Assembly (NCBI RefSeq): GCF_037975245.1 | Contig: NC_092572.1 | Coordinates: 5,105,501-5,169,500 of the forward strand | DNA: 64,000 nucleotides | Source: Apostichopus japonicus | Taxonomy: Eukaryota > Echinodermata > Holothuroidea > Aspidochirotida > Stichopodidae | Direction: 5' to 3' | Shown: piece by piece, positions 38,001 to 50,000 of the stretch | Position numbering within the stretch: the first letter of the stretch is position 1 | Layout of the letters: each line of letters opens with the position of its first letter | Position numbers and translations under genes: made by a program | Notes under the pieces: generated by a model | What the model was told of the DNA's origin: nothing | The model's database searches: none | Seen by the model: only the letters and a program-made list of their open reading frames with translations

Positions 38001-41000
38001 CTTCCCATGTTCATATGAGAACATTTAATGGCACACTTGTTATATTTTCAAGCTTGGATTGCAATTGACCTTTGACCTCCACAGACAATAATAAAGTTCT
38101 GGTACTCAGAATCAAGGTAATCTACATATCGGATATGAATTTCATCCAAGCTTTGCTTTTGGAGTTATTTTACAAGCTTTATAGACTTTAACCTCTGGTG
38201 ACCTCACATGACCCTTGACCCCCACATTTAAATATAGAGTTCTTATACTTAGTAAGGAAGATCTTTATGTCACATAGGAAGTTCATCTAAGTTTTACATT
38301 TGAAGTTATCAAGTAGACAAAGTTTCTGACTTGACCTCTGGAGGCCCAAATAACCTTTGACCTTTACAAAGGTCAGTAGCTTTTGTGTATTCATGTATTT
38401 GGATTCGCATATCAACTACTGAGTTCATTATAGCTTGAGTTTACGATTTATTATAATTAATTTAAAACCTTACACAACTGGGTCACAATGGAATACTGGA
38501 ATAGACCAAATCAATCTTTGATATAAACCAAGTTTGGTATTTGGAAAGCAATAGTAAAACCTTCACATACATAAAAAAAACATTACGCCAAAAAGAAACC
38601 AACAACAATCTTACCTAAACTCCAAGGGGAAGAGACCCTTGCGGGTATCTGATAAGGGTCCAAGTCTTCCCAGAACTTCCACCGTTAGAGATCCAACCAG
38701 GACTTTTACAGTCGTCGGTTCCAACCCCAGCGCTTGAGTCCGGTTCCACTTAATATTTTCCAGGCTCACACTGACCCTCCTAGCTACGGCAAAGTTGGAT
38801 TCGATGACCTAGAGAAGATTTCAATCATACATCAGTCCCAACCGTGACAGGCAAAGATGGAGAATATGAATGATTCCATGAGCTAAAAGTACAACAGCCT
38901 TTACATTAGTCTCCATTATATCACATAACGTTTGACTATAGGACTCACAAATGATAGAATGCTTACATCTTATGTGCCTCCACCACAATGAATAGTTGCA
39001 ATCTATTACCTAGTAATGGTACAACCTTACATTGGTCACAACTCAATCACACTCCATTCTATTACCCGGGAACAGCACCAACCCTCAGTCTTAACTCCAT
39101 CAAGCACAGAGAAATGGAAATTAACTTTTTGATACTTGTCTTTAAAATTAAGAAACCCTTAAATCACTTCTAAAAGGTACTTAAAAGATATCTTGAAACA
39201 AAAAAAATAAAAATAAACTAAACAATTTTTACCCTTTATCTATGACTTTAATTGATCACATATTTATGACTCTGTTTTTAAGATGGTTTCTGAACAAGTA
39301 GAGAAATATTTCATAGCAATTACTAACATAGGAATGGTTAGGTCAACTGGGACAACACATCGCTTATACATAAAACAGCCAAACCATAAACTTAAGAACC
39401 TTATTATGTCAATAGCTGGCTATGAGATCATGCAGCCATTGTTTATGAGCCAAAGGGATAACATAAGTGATGAGCCTTGGGTAAAAAAAAATCACGGAAC
39501 TTTGCAAAAATTGGGGTATAGGCTCCAGTTTGCGTATGTTACACTGTGTTAGGATAATAGTATTTGTCCCCAAGGTAGAAAAGAAATCACAGATATTCTG
39601 CGTATTCGCAGAAAAAGCTCATGCCTGTAACATACCTCTCTCTTGGCTGACAGTGTGTGCCTCTCACAGTAGACCCTCTTATCCTCCTGGAACACAGCCC
39701 TGCTGTTTCTAGCACAGATGAAGTGGTAGTTAGCAGGACAACCTGCCTGACAACAACCCACTGTAGCACCCAGATTACTGCAATGTTCGCATCGCTGTGG
39801 ACAGAGGAAATAACTTGAATTCAAGTCTGTGGCATTAAAGACCAAGACTGAGACATCAAAGCTTAATCTTGTACCGTACATGGTACAAGTAAGTAAGTAC
39901 AGTAAGTAAAACTTTATTGCTCCATGAAATCGGAAATTTCGACACTCGCACATTATAAGAAATACAAAAATATATATAAAACTATATTCATATTTACAAT
40001 TAATAACTAAAGAAGGTCAGATCAAGTTAAATAGTTAAAGACAGAGAGCCTACCCATCCAAGGACTAGGCAACCACCTAACGAATCAAATTGCTGTTGTA
40101 AAGTTTTATTGCTCTATCTGGGTGCAGTGAAATTTGGCTTGCTATAAGGGTGTTGGCTCCACCCTATATTTACATGGCCCTCATAGAATATTAATGAAGA
40201 ACCTGTGTTATAGAGTGACCTTCAATGGACTCACCATATGTCTACCCCTGTAGATGGCAGTATGAACATTGACCAATGACCCATCCACTTCCTCGAATAC
40301 TTCAGCTGACCACAAGGCACAATTAATATGGATCCACTCATCCTGGAAACCAAAAATAACACAGGGTGAGATTACTACGTTGTTAGTAAAATAGAGAAGG
40401 TAATAGCAGCCCTGGAGTACAGGTTCGAATAGAACGACCTAAATACCTCAGATGACTAGTGACCTGACTTAGGGTGTGTTGTTCGCACAATTGACGTTGT
40501 GTTTATGAAGGGTGCACAATCCTACAAAATCTCTCAATGAGTCGGTATTCACATCTGGTCGGTTTTCCCTCAAGTTACCCTATTATATAGTTGACTCAAT
40601 GTAATCAGTCTTACATGACACTCGTAACTCCCATATAATAACGGGTTTGCGGCAGTGTCTATCCACGGTCGATCACACCTCAAAGTTCCCTAATAAGTCC
40701 TAAGTGGCTTCCTGAGCCAAAGTGACACAATTAGAATACCAGCCATAACATATAGTCAGGGTGCAAGCCCGGTTTCATTTACACGTTTGAGGAAGGAAGG
40801 TTTGATGGTCCCGATCAGAAAAGGGCACAGGGGGTCTGGGGATTGAATATATATGAAATTTCCTTTTTTTTTCCAGGGGGCCATCTTGGATTCTGGCCGC
40901 CATCTTGAAAGTGGGTGGCCCAAGCAACATACCATGACCATCATCTGTTTCAGTGAGCTCGGAAACACCTTAATTGACCCCTCATTTGTTCATCTCCGAT

Positions 41001-44000
41001 TTTTACAGCCAGATATATGACATTTCGTTTTTTTCTGGCGGCCATCTTGGATTTTGGCCGCCATCTTGGAAGTGGGTTACTCAAGCAACATGCCATGATC
41101 ATCATCTGTTTCAGTGACCCCGGAAACACCTGAATTGACCCCTCATTTGTTCATCTCCGATTTTTACAGCCAGATATATGACATTTCCTTTTTTTCTGGC
41201 GGCCATCTTGGATTTTGGCCGCCATCTTGAAAAATCGGAACCGATAAAGTGGGTTCCACGGATAAAATCGATAGATAGGTCGAAAAGAAACTCCATGCCA
41301 AATTTGGTACTTTTGTCCGGCCGGTAACGTTAAGCCTAAAAATTGTTGCTAAGCCACCTGACTATTAAGCATGAAAAGAGCGCTATATAAATTTGGTAAA
41401 ATAATAATAACAGTTACCTGTCCACAGTAGAGCAAGCGTCCTGCTTTATCAGGTTCGTCATCTCCGAGTTTACCACACAGCACACATCGTCTAGGGTCAG
41501 CCACCTCACCCTGGTCTTTCAAGGCTTTTCCTGTCAATGACAGAAAATATCAGAGAAATTTAGTTTCTATCTAAAACTGGAATCATATTCTTGTTGGCTT
41601 CATGACTCACTATAAGTGTAGACGAAAAGGACACTAAGGCTTCTACTGGATAATGTCATCTATTCAATCCGTGAAAACTACTAAAAATATATATATAAAT
41701 TCTAGAAAGCCAGTGAGCTCCCCAATCTCTCCATGCCACATGAAGGAACGACCAAACAGAGGGCATGACCTCACACACTGGATAAACATGAGGCACACTC
41801 TCTTACAGTAATAAGTATTATATCAAAGAGTGACATGTTCTGTACTTCATTTACAGGATACAATGAAATGGATGGTATGGATCATACCATTATTTTCCCT
41901 TATTTCAGTATCTCCAAAGTGCTTCAGGGTGATACCAATTTACTCATTTTACCCATTTTGGGGGTGCTTAGTTACAATGCAATCTGATCTTGATGTAAAC
42001 AGTTCATCATACCCCAGACATCCTCCAGAGATGATTTTGGTTGTCCAAACAGAATTTGGACAACCATTAAATATTTGCCCTGTTAGTGAATTCTATTTAT
42101 TACATTACTTTCACGGCCAATATATGCTCCCTCAATATAAAATATACTAAAAGCAATTTCCCAGTTACTGTAACTATGTGGAAGACAGCACAATTTTTTT
42201 TTTCCGGTAACCGACTCCTGGATCAGTAACGAAAACTAGGGTCAGGGGTTAGCATTAACTGTAAAATGAATGGAGTTCAGGGTTAGGGTTAACTGTAAAA
42301 CGAATGGAGTTCAGGGTTAACTGTAAAATGAATGGAGTTGAGGGTTAACTGTAAAATGAATGGAGTTGAGAGGTTAGGGTTAACTGTAATGCAAATGGAA
42401 TTGATTGAATAATATTTATTTGTTGAAATATTTGTTTCTTACTTTTCTTTTGTATGAAATATTTGAGGGAAAACAAAACAACTATAAGACTGAACTTCTA
42501 ATAAACTTAATATATTTTTGTCATAAATTACTAAGGTCATTTTGTTGCATTATGTCTGTGCTACTTACTTTCATCTTCAGTGAGTTCTCTTAGCATGCTA
42601 GGTTGTGGCAGTGGTGACAACCAATCCTCATCTTGCTTCCATAAGGCATAGTGGTGGTCTAGGTTTGGGGGCAGCACAGCATTTGGTAGCATACCACTAA
42701 ATAAAAATATATAAAAAATGCACTCAATAGTGAATTTACTAAGCCTTGATGACTTCATTATAGTTTAAGTGATGCCAATCTTTGGAAACGCTTTCCAGAT
42801 TTTTCAAACCCGAAAAAAATTGGAATTTTCCTACAAAACCTGTATTTTTGCAAAAATAGCGTAGAAGCCAAGCAAACAATATTTTATCAATCAAAACAAA
42901 AACCAATCAATCATGATTTAAACATGAATGTGAAGCCGACATAGAACTACAACTTTAATACATTGTTTAAGAAAATCAACCAATCAAAAATACTGAGAGC
43001 AGGTACATTATCAATATTAGCAAAGAATAGACAAATTAATTTGAAATTATTTGGAGAACATGACTGAACATTTTATCACCAAAGAGTAAAACTTCACTAG
43101 CCACTTCCAATAAAAATACAAATGTACTTAAAATGAATATGGCAGGCTGCTATGACTTCATCATAGTCGGAGTGATACCCAAGTGCAGGCAGTGATACCC
43201 AAGTGATGCCAAAGTGTACCCAAGGGATGCCAAAGTCATGCATCACATGTTCACTGACAACCAGGAAGCGAGGTAACATAAACAAGCTTGCCTCATTTCT
43301 GCCAAGCCTTGTAATCAACACCGGTTTGGCATTAATCAGGTAGATTTAGGTCAATTCTATCAATTTTCTGACTACTTTAGTAATTTGACATTTTCAACAG
43401 AACCAAAGCGATCATCTGAAATACCAGGGAATAAGCTTTTCCCTAATTTTTGCCCACCTGATAATTCAAACTATTTATTCTGATCCGTGTAGTTGTAACA
43501 ATTCTTACTAGTTTTGATTTGTGAATCTATATATATGAATCACAGCAAAACAGAAAGTGAAAAAAAAATAATCCAAACTGATGAGCACTTTGCATTATTT
43601 CTTAACCTTGCCTTAACCTTACCTGAAACATTTTAACTTAACTTTCAATACAAATGTCAACTACTCTGCCAATAAATATTGACTTCTTCTCGGACTGTTT
43701 GTTTGTAATAAATATTCACTAAACACTGGACAGAAATGTTGAAAGTGCACAAAGAAACTTACTCGGGATATTTCTTATTTTTCTCCCAGGCGTTGCTTTT
43801 GTCGACGTCACTCCAGGGGAACATCTTCTGTACGGTCTTGGTGAGAACCTGCCTGGCGATGCGATTACCCTTCCTCAACCCCAGGGACGACTCCGTCTCC
43901 TTCGACATGGAGGCTTGGATAATTCCCGCACAGTCATCAATGAATTTATTCTGGTGAGAGCAATATTTTTCGAGACTAGCAATGCTTGTAATATCACCGA

Positions 44001-47000
44001 CTGTGCAAATTTTGTAGCAATGTGTTTTTATAAAACTGTAGTAAATTATATCAGAGCATGCTAAGATTTGCATCGTGAATATTCATTACATGATTTGCAT
44101 AGTAATTTATGTTGGGGTGACTCCTACATTACTTCACTTTGGTATTTATCTTTACACAGTCTTGTGTGGCAGATTTTAAATTACTTTGTTTCATGCCTCG
44201 ATGAATATATATATTTAGGGATTGTTAGCTCAGTGGTTAACGCCGGTGCCTTTCAATCGTAAGGTCCCCGGTTCGAGTCACTCCAAGATTAATGTATGTC
44301 GTCCAGTTACAGAGTTGTTGACATTGACAATTCATAATCATGGACGTTAAATATGAACCTAAGAGACTGACTTCAGCCAGCTTGCGGCTTTGATAAGCCA
44401 ATGATGGCTTCTTCGCAAGTTCCTGCTTGCAGGAGGATCTAATATACATACATACATGTATGTCCTGAACCCATGTTGGTCTGCTCTGTAGTTTCTAGAT
44501 TTCATGTCCTCAGACCAACATTACAATATCATCGGCTGTGCGAAGGAAAGATCCCAGGGGACTGGCTGAGCCAAGTGATTGGTTGACTCGTACTGCCTAG
44601 TTTTCCATCCTATCTACTCGTTTTAAAACTAGCTCTTTACATCATGATCATACACCAGGTATAATACACTTAATAACCAATTGCCTGTTGAACTGCAGGA
44701 ATAATTTATCGCTTCACAGAGAGCTATAAAATACGGGCAGTGTTGCTACAAGAATGCTAAGATCATATAGTAGTTTTGTACAAAGGAACCATAGTACTTA
44801 ATAACAGACTGGCACTACACAAAATGTGAACACTAAATTATACCCTAAACAGCATTTACAGGAAAAAATATAATTCAATACTATTTCAGCAGATTGCTAC
44901 AACTATGCACAATGAATACACAGTTGAGAATTCCTGTGACATTACGAAGGGAATTATAAGATCAAAGAGGCATGGTCTAAATTCAGTGTGTCATTACCTT
45001 ACATTGCCCTCACCCCAAAGACATGATGACAACCTGCAGAGAAAGGCGTGAGGTAAATTCAACGAGCTGCGTCCTTACACCAACATGTTTCCACAAGACA
45101 GAAGGCTATCCTCCATTTGTGTACTGTTAAAAAATCCACCACTGTACACACTCCTCCCCTCCCCTCCCTCCCCCCATCTTATACCACTGATTTGACATTG
45201 ACTTCTTCCGTTACTCATTTAATACTCACCACACTTGTGTAGTCTCCAGCCTCCATTTTTAATTTAATTGCCCTAAAGTCTCTGAAATGGAGTTTCCTTT
45301 TCTTCTTTTCTGTTATTTCCTGAGTGGTCGTCACCTCGTTACTGACGGTACTTCCCCATTCTGTGCCCTTATAGTCCCCTGACTGGTCACCTTCGCTCCC
45401 CCCATCTTCAGTCCCCTTTCTGTTTCCTTGTTCTCCGGGCGGAACCCTCTCTGATGGTGACTCATTTGTTACCTTAGCAACGATTGTTCCCTCTTCATCA
45501 CGGGTCAATACACAGCTTCCTCTTCCCTTACCACCATCAACCAGACTTTTGACCAACTTCGCCCCTTCATTGATTATTTCTGTTCCCCCTGTGGTCTTTC
45601 CTTCCCCCATTGCTCTCACTTGTGTGTATTTCACATCCTCCTCGGTCCCCTGTTTCTCATTCTTCTGGCATTTCTCCATCTCTTTTTTCACAGTACTTAC
45701 TTTATCATCTTCCCCAATATCCTTGCATGCATCATTGTCTAGCCTATCAAGCCTATCCACCGCCGATATTATACTTTCTTCCTTCGATGTGTTTCCTCCT
45801 GGAATATCTTTTCCCATCAAACTACCATCTCTATCTATCTTGTCATTTACATTAGACACCCCATCTGCTCCTCCTTCTGCCCCAGACACTCTCCCCTTAT
45901 CTCTCTCCTCTCTAGTTCTCTTATCTTCAACATTTGATTCATCTGATGGATGTTTTTTATCTAAACCTAAATGAGTTCTCGGTAGAACGTTTGACGCCTC
46001 TGGTGATTCAGAGTCTGTTGCTTCGGACATCGGTGGTTCTGGAGTATACCTGATGATGGACGAGTCGCTGGAAGAGGGGGAGGGAGAACGACCAGGCAGA
46101 GCGGGTTTCTTATTCGCCCCCAAGTAACGAAACTGATGAGGGAAAGAATTAAATGAAGCTATTGGAATGTGGATAGCCCATGAACAGACTAACTGAAAAT
46201 TAACCTTTTTGCATGTTAGAGTATCATAACATGTTCTTAAACTTTGTTAATCAAAGAGAGTTTAGCTTCAATTTTCTACTTCTAAAGTACCACCCCTGCT
46301 GGATTTTACAATTCGAATATTGAATATTCGCATATTCGAATATAAAAGAAGAACCTTATAAAGACTAATCAAGTATTAATTAATATAATTGCAATCCTGA
46401 ATTTTTTTGTATTTTTTTCAATAATTTTTTATCACATACATTCAAATTTTTATACCCCATGAAGTTTAACCATTGAATGAGTCAGATCTCTATAGCAAAC
46501 AAAACAGCTTGTTATTTCAGCCAGTGTTGCATAGCAACAGCAAAATATCCATAAAATGCGTAATGTATTAACTAATGCAATGCGTCACTATCTTACACTG
46601 GCACAGAGAATATATATTCTATTGCTTACATTTAAATTCATGAATATATCAGTTTTAGTTTTTGAGCAGTTAAGATGTCTTCACAGATGAAATTTTTGTT
46701 GGCAACAGACTGGTAGTACTGGAATACACACAGCAGTAAGAATACTAGTAAAAATAGAAGCCTCCTTGGTCGGAGTACAAGTCTCTGAGCTAGAGAATGA
46801 AGTACTTAACCTTGCACGAGTATCGAGGTTCCTAAAGTGTATGAAGTGTGAGTACCAAAAAATGTAATAAAAAAAAATTAATTAAAATTGTTTAAACTGT
46901 TGTCTTTCCTTTGATAACAAATATAAAAATATTGTCCCCGGCAGGACCTCTCGCGAGGTCGGTCAGGGGTTAAAATTCTTTATTACATGTTACAGAGTAG

Positions 47001-50000
47001 GAGTACAAACCAATTGAAGCTATATAGGTAAACAGGCAACTACTATAGAATATGCATAACAGACTCAGCGAAATCATCTTCAAACGATAAAGCAGAATTC
47101 AAACCACATAGTTTCGTTTGTACTGAGGTCATAAAACTGAGACGCATTTTTCTCACACAAAGTTACTCTTTTTTCTTTTCTTTTTTCAGAATTAACAATC
47201 AGCCCTCATTGTTTCATATGTTTTCATCAATATTTAGGCTTCCAGGTTATTTATAGTTTACCTTCCTGTGTGGCCATATCAGATGACCGGCCATCTTACA
47301 AGCAAACATGGTTTTCATGACGTTTGTAAACCCAGCCTGTAACTCTTCTTCGATCTCAATCTGCCAGGGGGCTGGCCTATCGGGCTCGCATCCCTCGCAC
47401 AGGTACGGGATGGTGTCTGGTAGGTCTGTTAAAATATTGTACAGGTCATCTGAAAGGAGGAAAAATGAAAAAGATATTGGTTAAAGGCATTACAGACTTG
47501 CCCCAAACCACATGCGGCCATCTGAAAAAGTTAACTTTCTGTTGCTTGCAAGTGACGTTTTGTTTGTGTCGCTACAAAATGCAGACAGTAATGAAACCTG
47601 ATACCTTAATTGTTATCTTTTGTATCGATTGTATACTGTGATGTGGGTATTGACCGCAGCTGTATGTACTGACTGTACACTAGTGTCTAATTACCGACGG
47701 TAGCAAGCTGTGTGTGTATATTCTGGGATCGAGTCTTCACACCCTTTAAAGCAACTACCTCAGGCTCAGAATACAATGATTTATTTTTATATCCAATTGA
47801 AGAAGTGATTAAAATTTTGTCAGTCAAATATTCTTGATAAACGACTACCTAATAGACATTTAGCTTGCTAACCACTACAAAGTACGTTTCTGTTTAAGAA
47901 TTGCTCTTTCACAAAGATAAAGAAAAACACAAAACAAATACCCATGTTTATTACCTTGTATTCCTGGATGTTCTAAAATCGCATAAAAGTTGCCAACTTA
48001 TGAATGTCTTCTACAGACGGAATAACATATGATGGATTAGGATACTTAGCATGCAAGTCAGAATCAAAGAATATGAAACTAATTATTATATAATTATTCA
48101 GATACCTGCCATGGTGCGATGTGCATTTGATGAAGATTACTGAGGTCACACACGGATGAACCTGAGGTTGGGAGTTCTTGGGGGGGGGGGAGGAGAGGGG
48201 GGTGTAGTGGGGGACAGGAGGGAAAGTGACAATTTAGTCCTTAATCTCACCTGTTAAATTCTCACACTTTGAATGAACCCAAACATTGCACTGTCCACAC
48301 TGCATCATCTTAGATTCGAAGTCATCCGCTTCATAGCATTGCCTACATATAGGGCAGTAGTTACCTAACAGATGAAAGCAAAACACAGTCAAAGAATGAA
48401 TCCTAACACAGTAGCATTGCCTACATATAGGGCAGTAGTTACCTAACAGATGAAAGCAAAACACAGGCAAAGAATGAATCCTAACACAGTAGCATTGCCT
48501 ACATATAGGGCAGTAGATAACCTAACAGATGAAAGCAAAACACAGTCAAAGAATGAATCCTAACACAGTAGCATTGCCTACATATAGGGCAGTAGTTACC
48601 TAACAGATGAAAGCAAAACACAGTCAAAGAATGAATCCTAACACAGTAGCACTGCCTACATATAGGGCAGTAGTTACCTAACAGATGAAAGCAAAACACA
48701 GGCAAAGAATGAATCCTAACACAGTAGCATTGCCTACATATAGGGCAGTAGTTACCTAACAGATGAAAGCAAAACACAGTCAAAGAATGAATCCTAACAC
48801 AGTAGCATTGCCTACATATAGGGCAGTAGTTACCTAACAGATGAAAGCAAAACACAGGCAAAGAATGAATCCTAACACAGTAGCATTGCCTACATATAGG
48901 GCAGTAGATAACCTAACAGATGAAAGCAAAACACAGTCAAAGAATGAATCCTAACACAGTAGCATTGCCTACATATAGGGCAGTAGTTACCTAACAGATG
49001 AAAGCAAAACACAGTCAAAGAATGAATCCTAACACAGTAGCACTGCCTACATATAGGGCAGTAGTTACCTAACAGATGAAAGCAAAACACAGGCAAAGAA
49101 TGAATCCTAACACAGTAGCATTGCCTACATATAGGGCAGTAGATAACCTAACAGATGAAAGCAAAACACAGTCAAAGAATGAATCCTAACACAGTAGCAT
49201 TGCCTACATATAGGGCAGTAGTTACCTAACAGATGAAAGCAAAACACAGTCAAAGAATGAATCCTAACACAGTAGCATTGCCTACATATAGGGCAGTAGT
49301 TACCTAACAGATGAAAGCAAAACACAGTCAAAGAATGAATCCTAACACAGTAGCATTGCCTACATACAGGGCAGTAGTTACCTAACAGATGAAAGCAAAA
49401 CACAGTCAAAGAATGAATCCTAACACAGTAGCATTGCCTACATATAGGGCAGTAGATAACCTAACAGATGAAAGCAAAACACAGGCAAAGAATGAATCCT
49501 AACACAGTAGCATTGCCTACATATAGGGCAGTAGTTACCTAACAGATGAAAGCAAAACACAGTCAAAGAATGAATCCTAACACAGTAGCATTGCCTACAT
49601 ATAGGGCAGTAGATAACCTAACAGATGAAAGCAAAACACAGTCAAAGAATGAATCCTAACACAGTAGCATTGCCTACATATAGGGCAGTAGATAACCTAA
49701 CAGATGAAAGCAAAACACAGGCAAAGAATGAATCCTAACACAGTAGCATTGCCTACATATAGGGCAGTAGTTACCTAACAGATGAAAGCAAAACACAGTC
49801 AAAGAATGAATCCTAACACAGTAGCCTACGGTTACCATTTGTCAAGGATAAATCGACCACAGAAAACATGAAATTCAAGAAATTTGTTAAACTTTATATG
49901 AAAGCAGATTTGTGAAACTTTGATATGTAAATTTTACCAAACCTGATGGGCACTTCATAAACAGTAAAGTTGATCAAACCAAGATAATCTTCACATTTAC

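Noticed and set aside
44221..44280. Functional tRNA gene
   Set aside because: Box A and B are good, but stems are imperfect and a repeated SINE body follows. The same reasoning applies to 11346, 52479 and the minus-strand head at 54592.
48234..49409. Long repetitive open frames with NYCPICRQCY modules that look like a zinc-finger repeat protein
   Set aside because: They are the intronic acceptor array read through. Frame is kept only because most units are 78 bp; no independent start, promoter or downstream exon exists.
48332..49825. CRISPR-like repeat array
   Set aside because: Units are contiguous with no variable spacers, in a eukaryotic intron, and each contains exon sequence.
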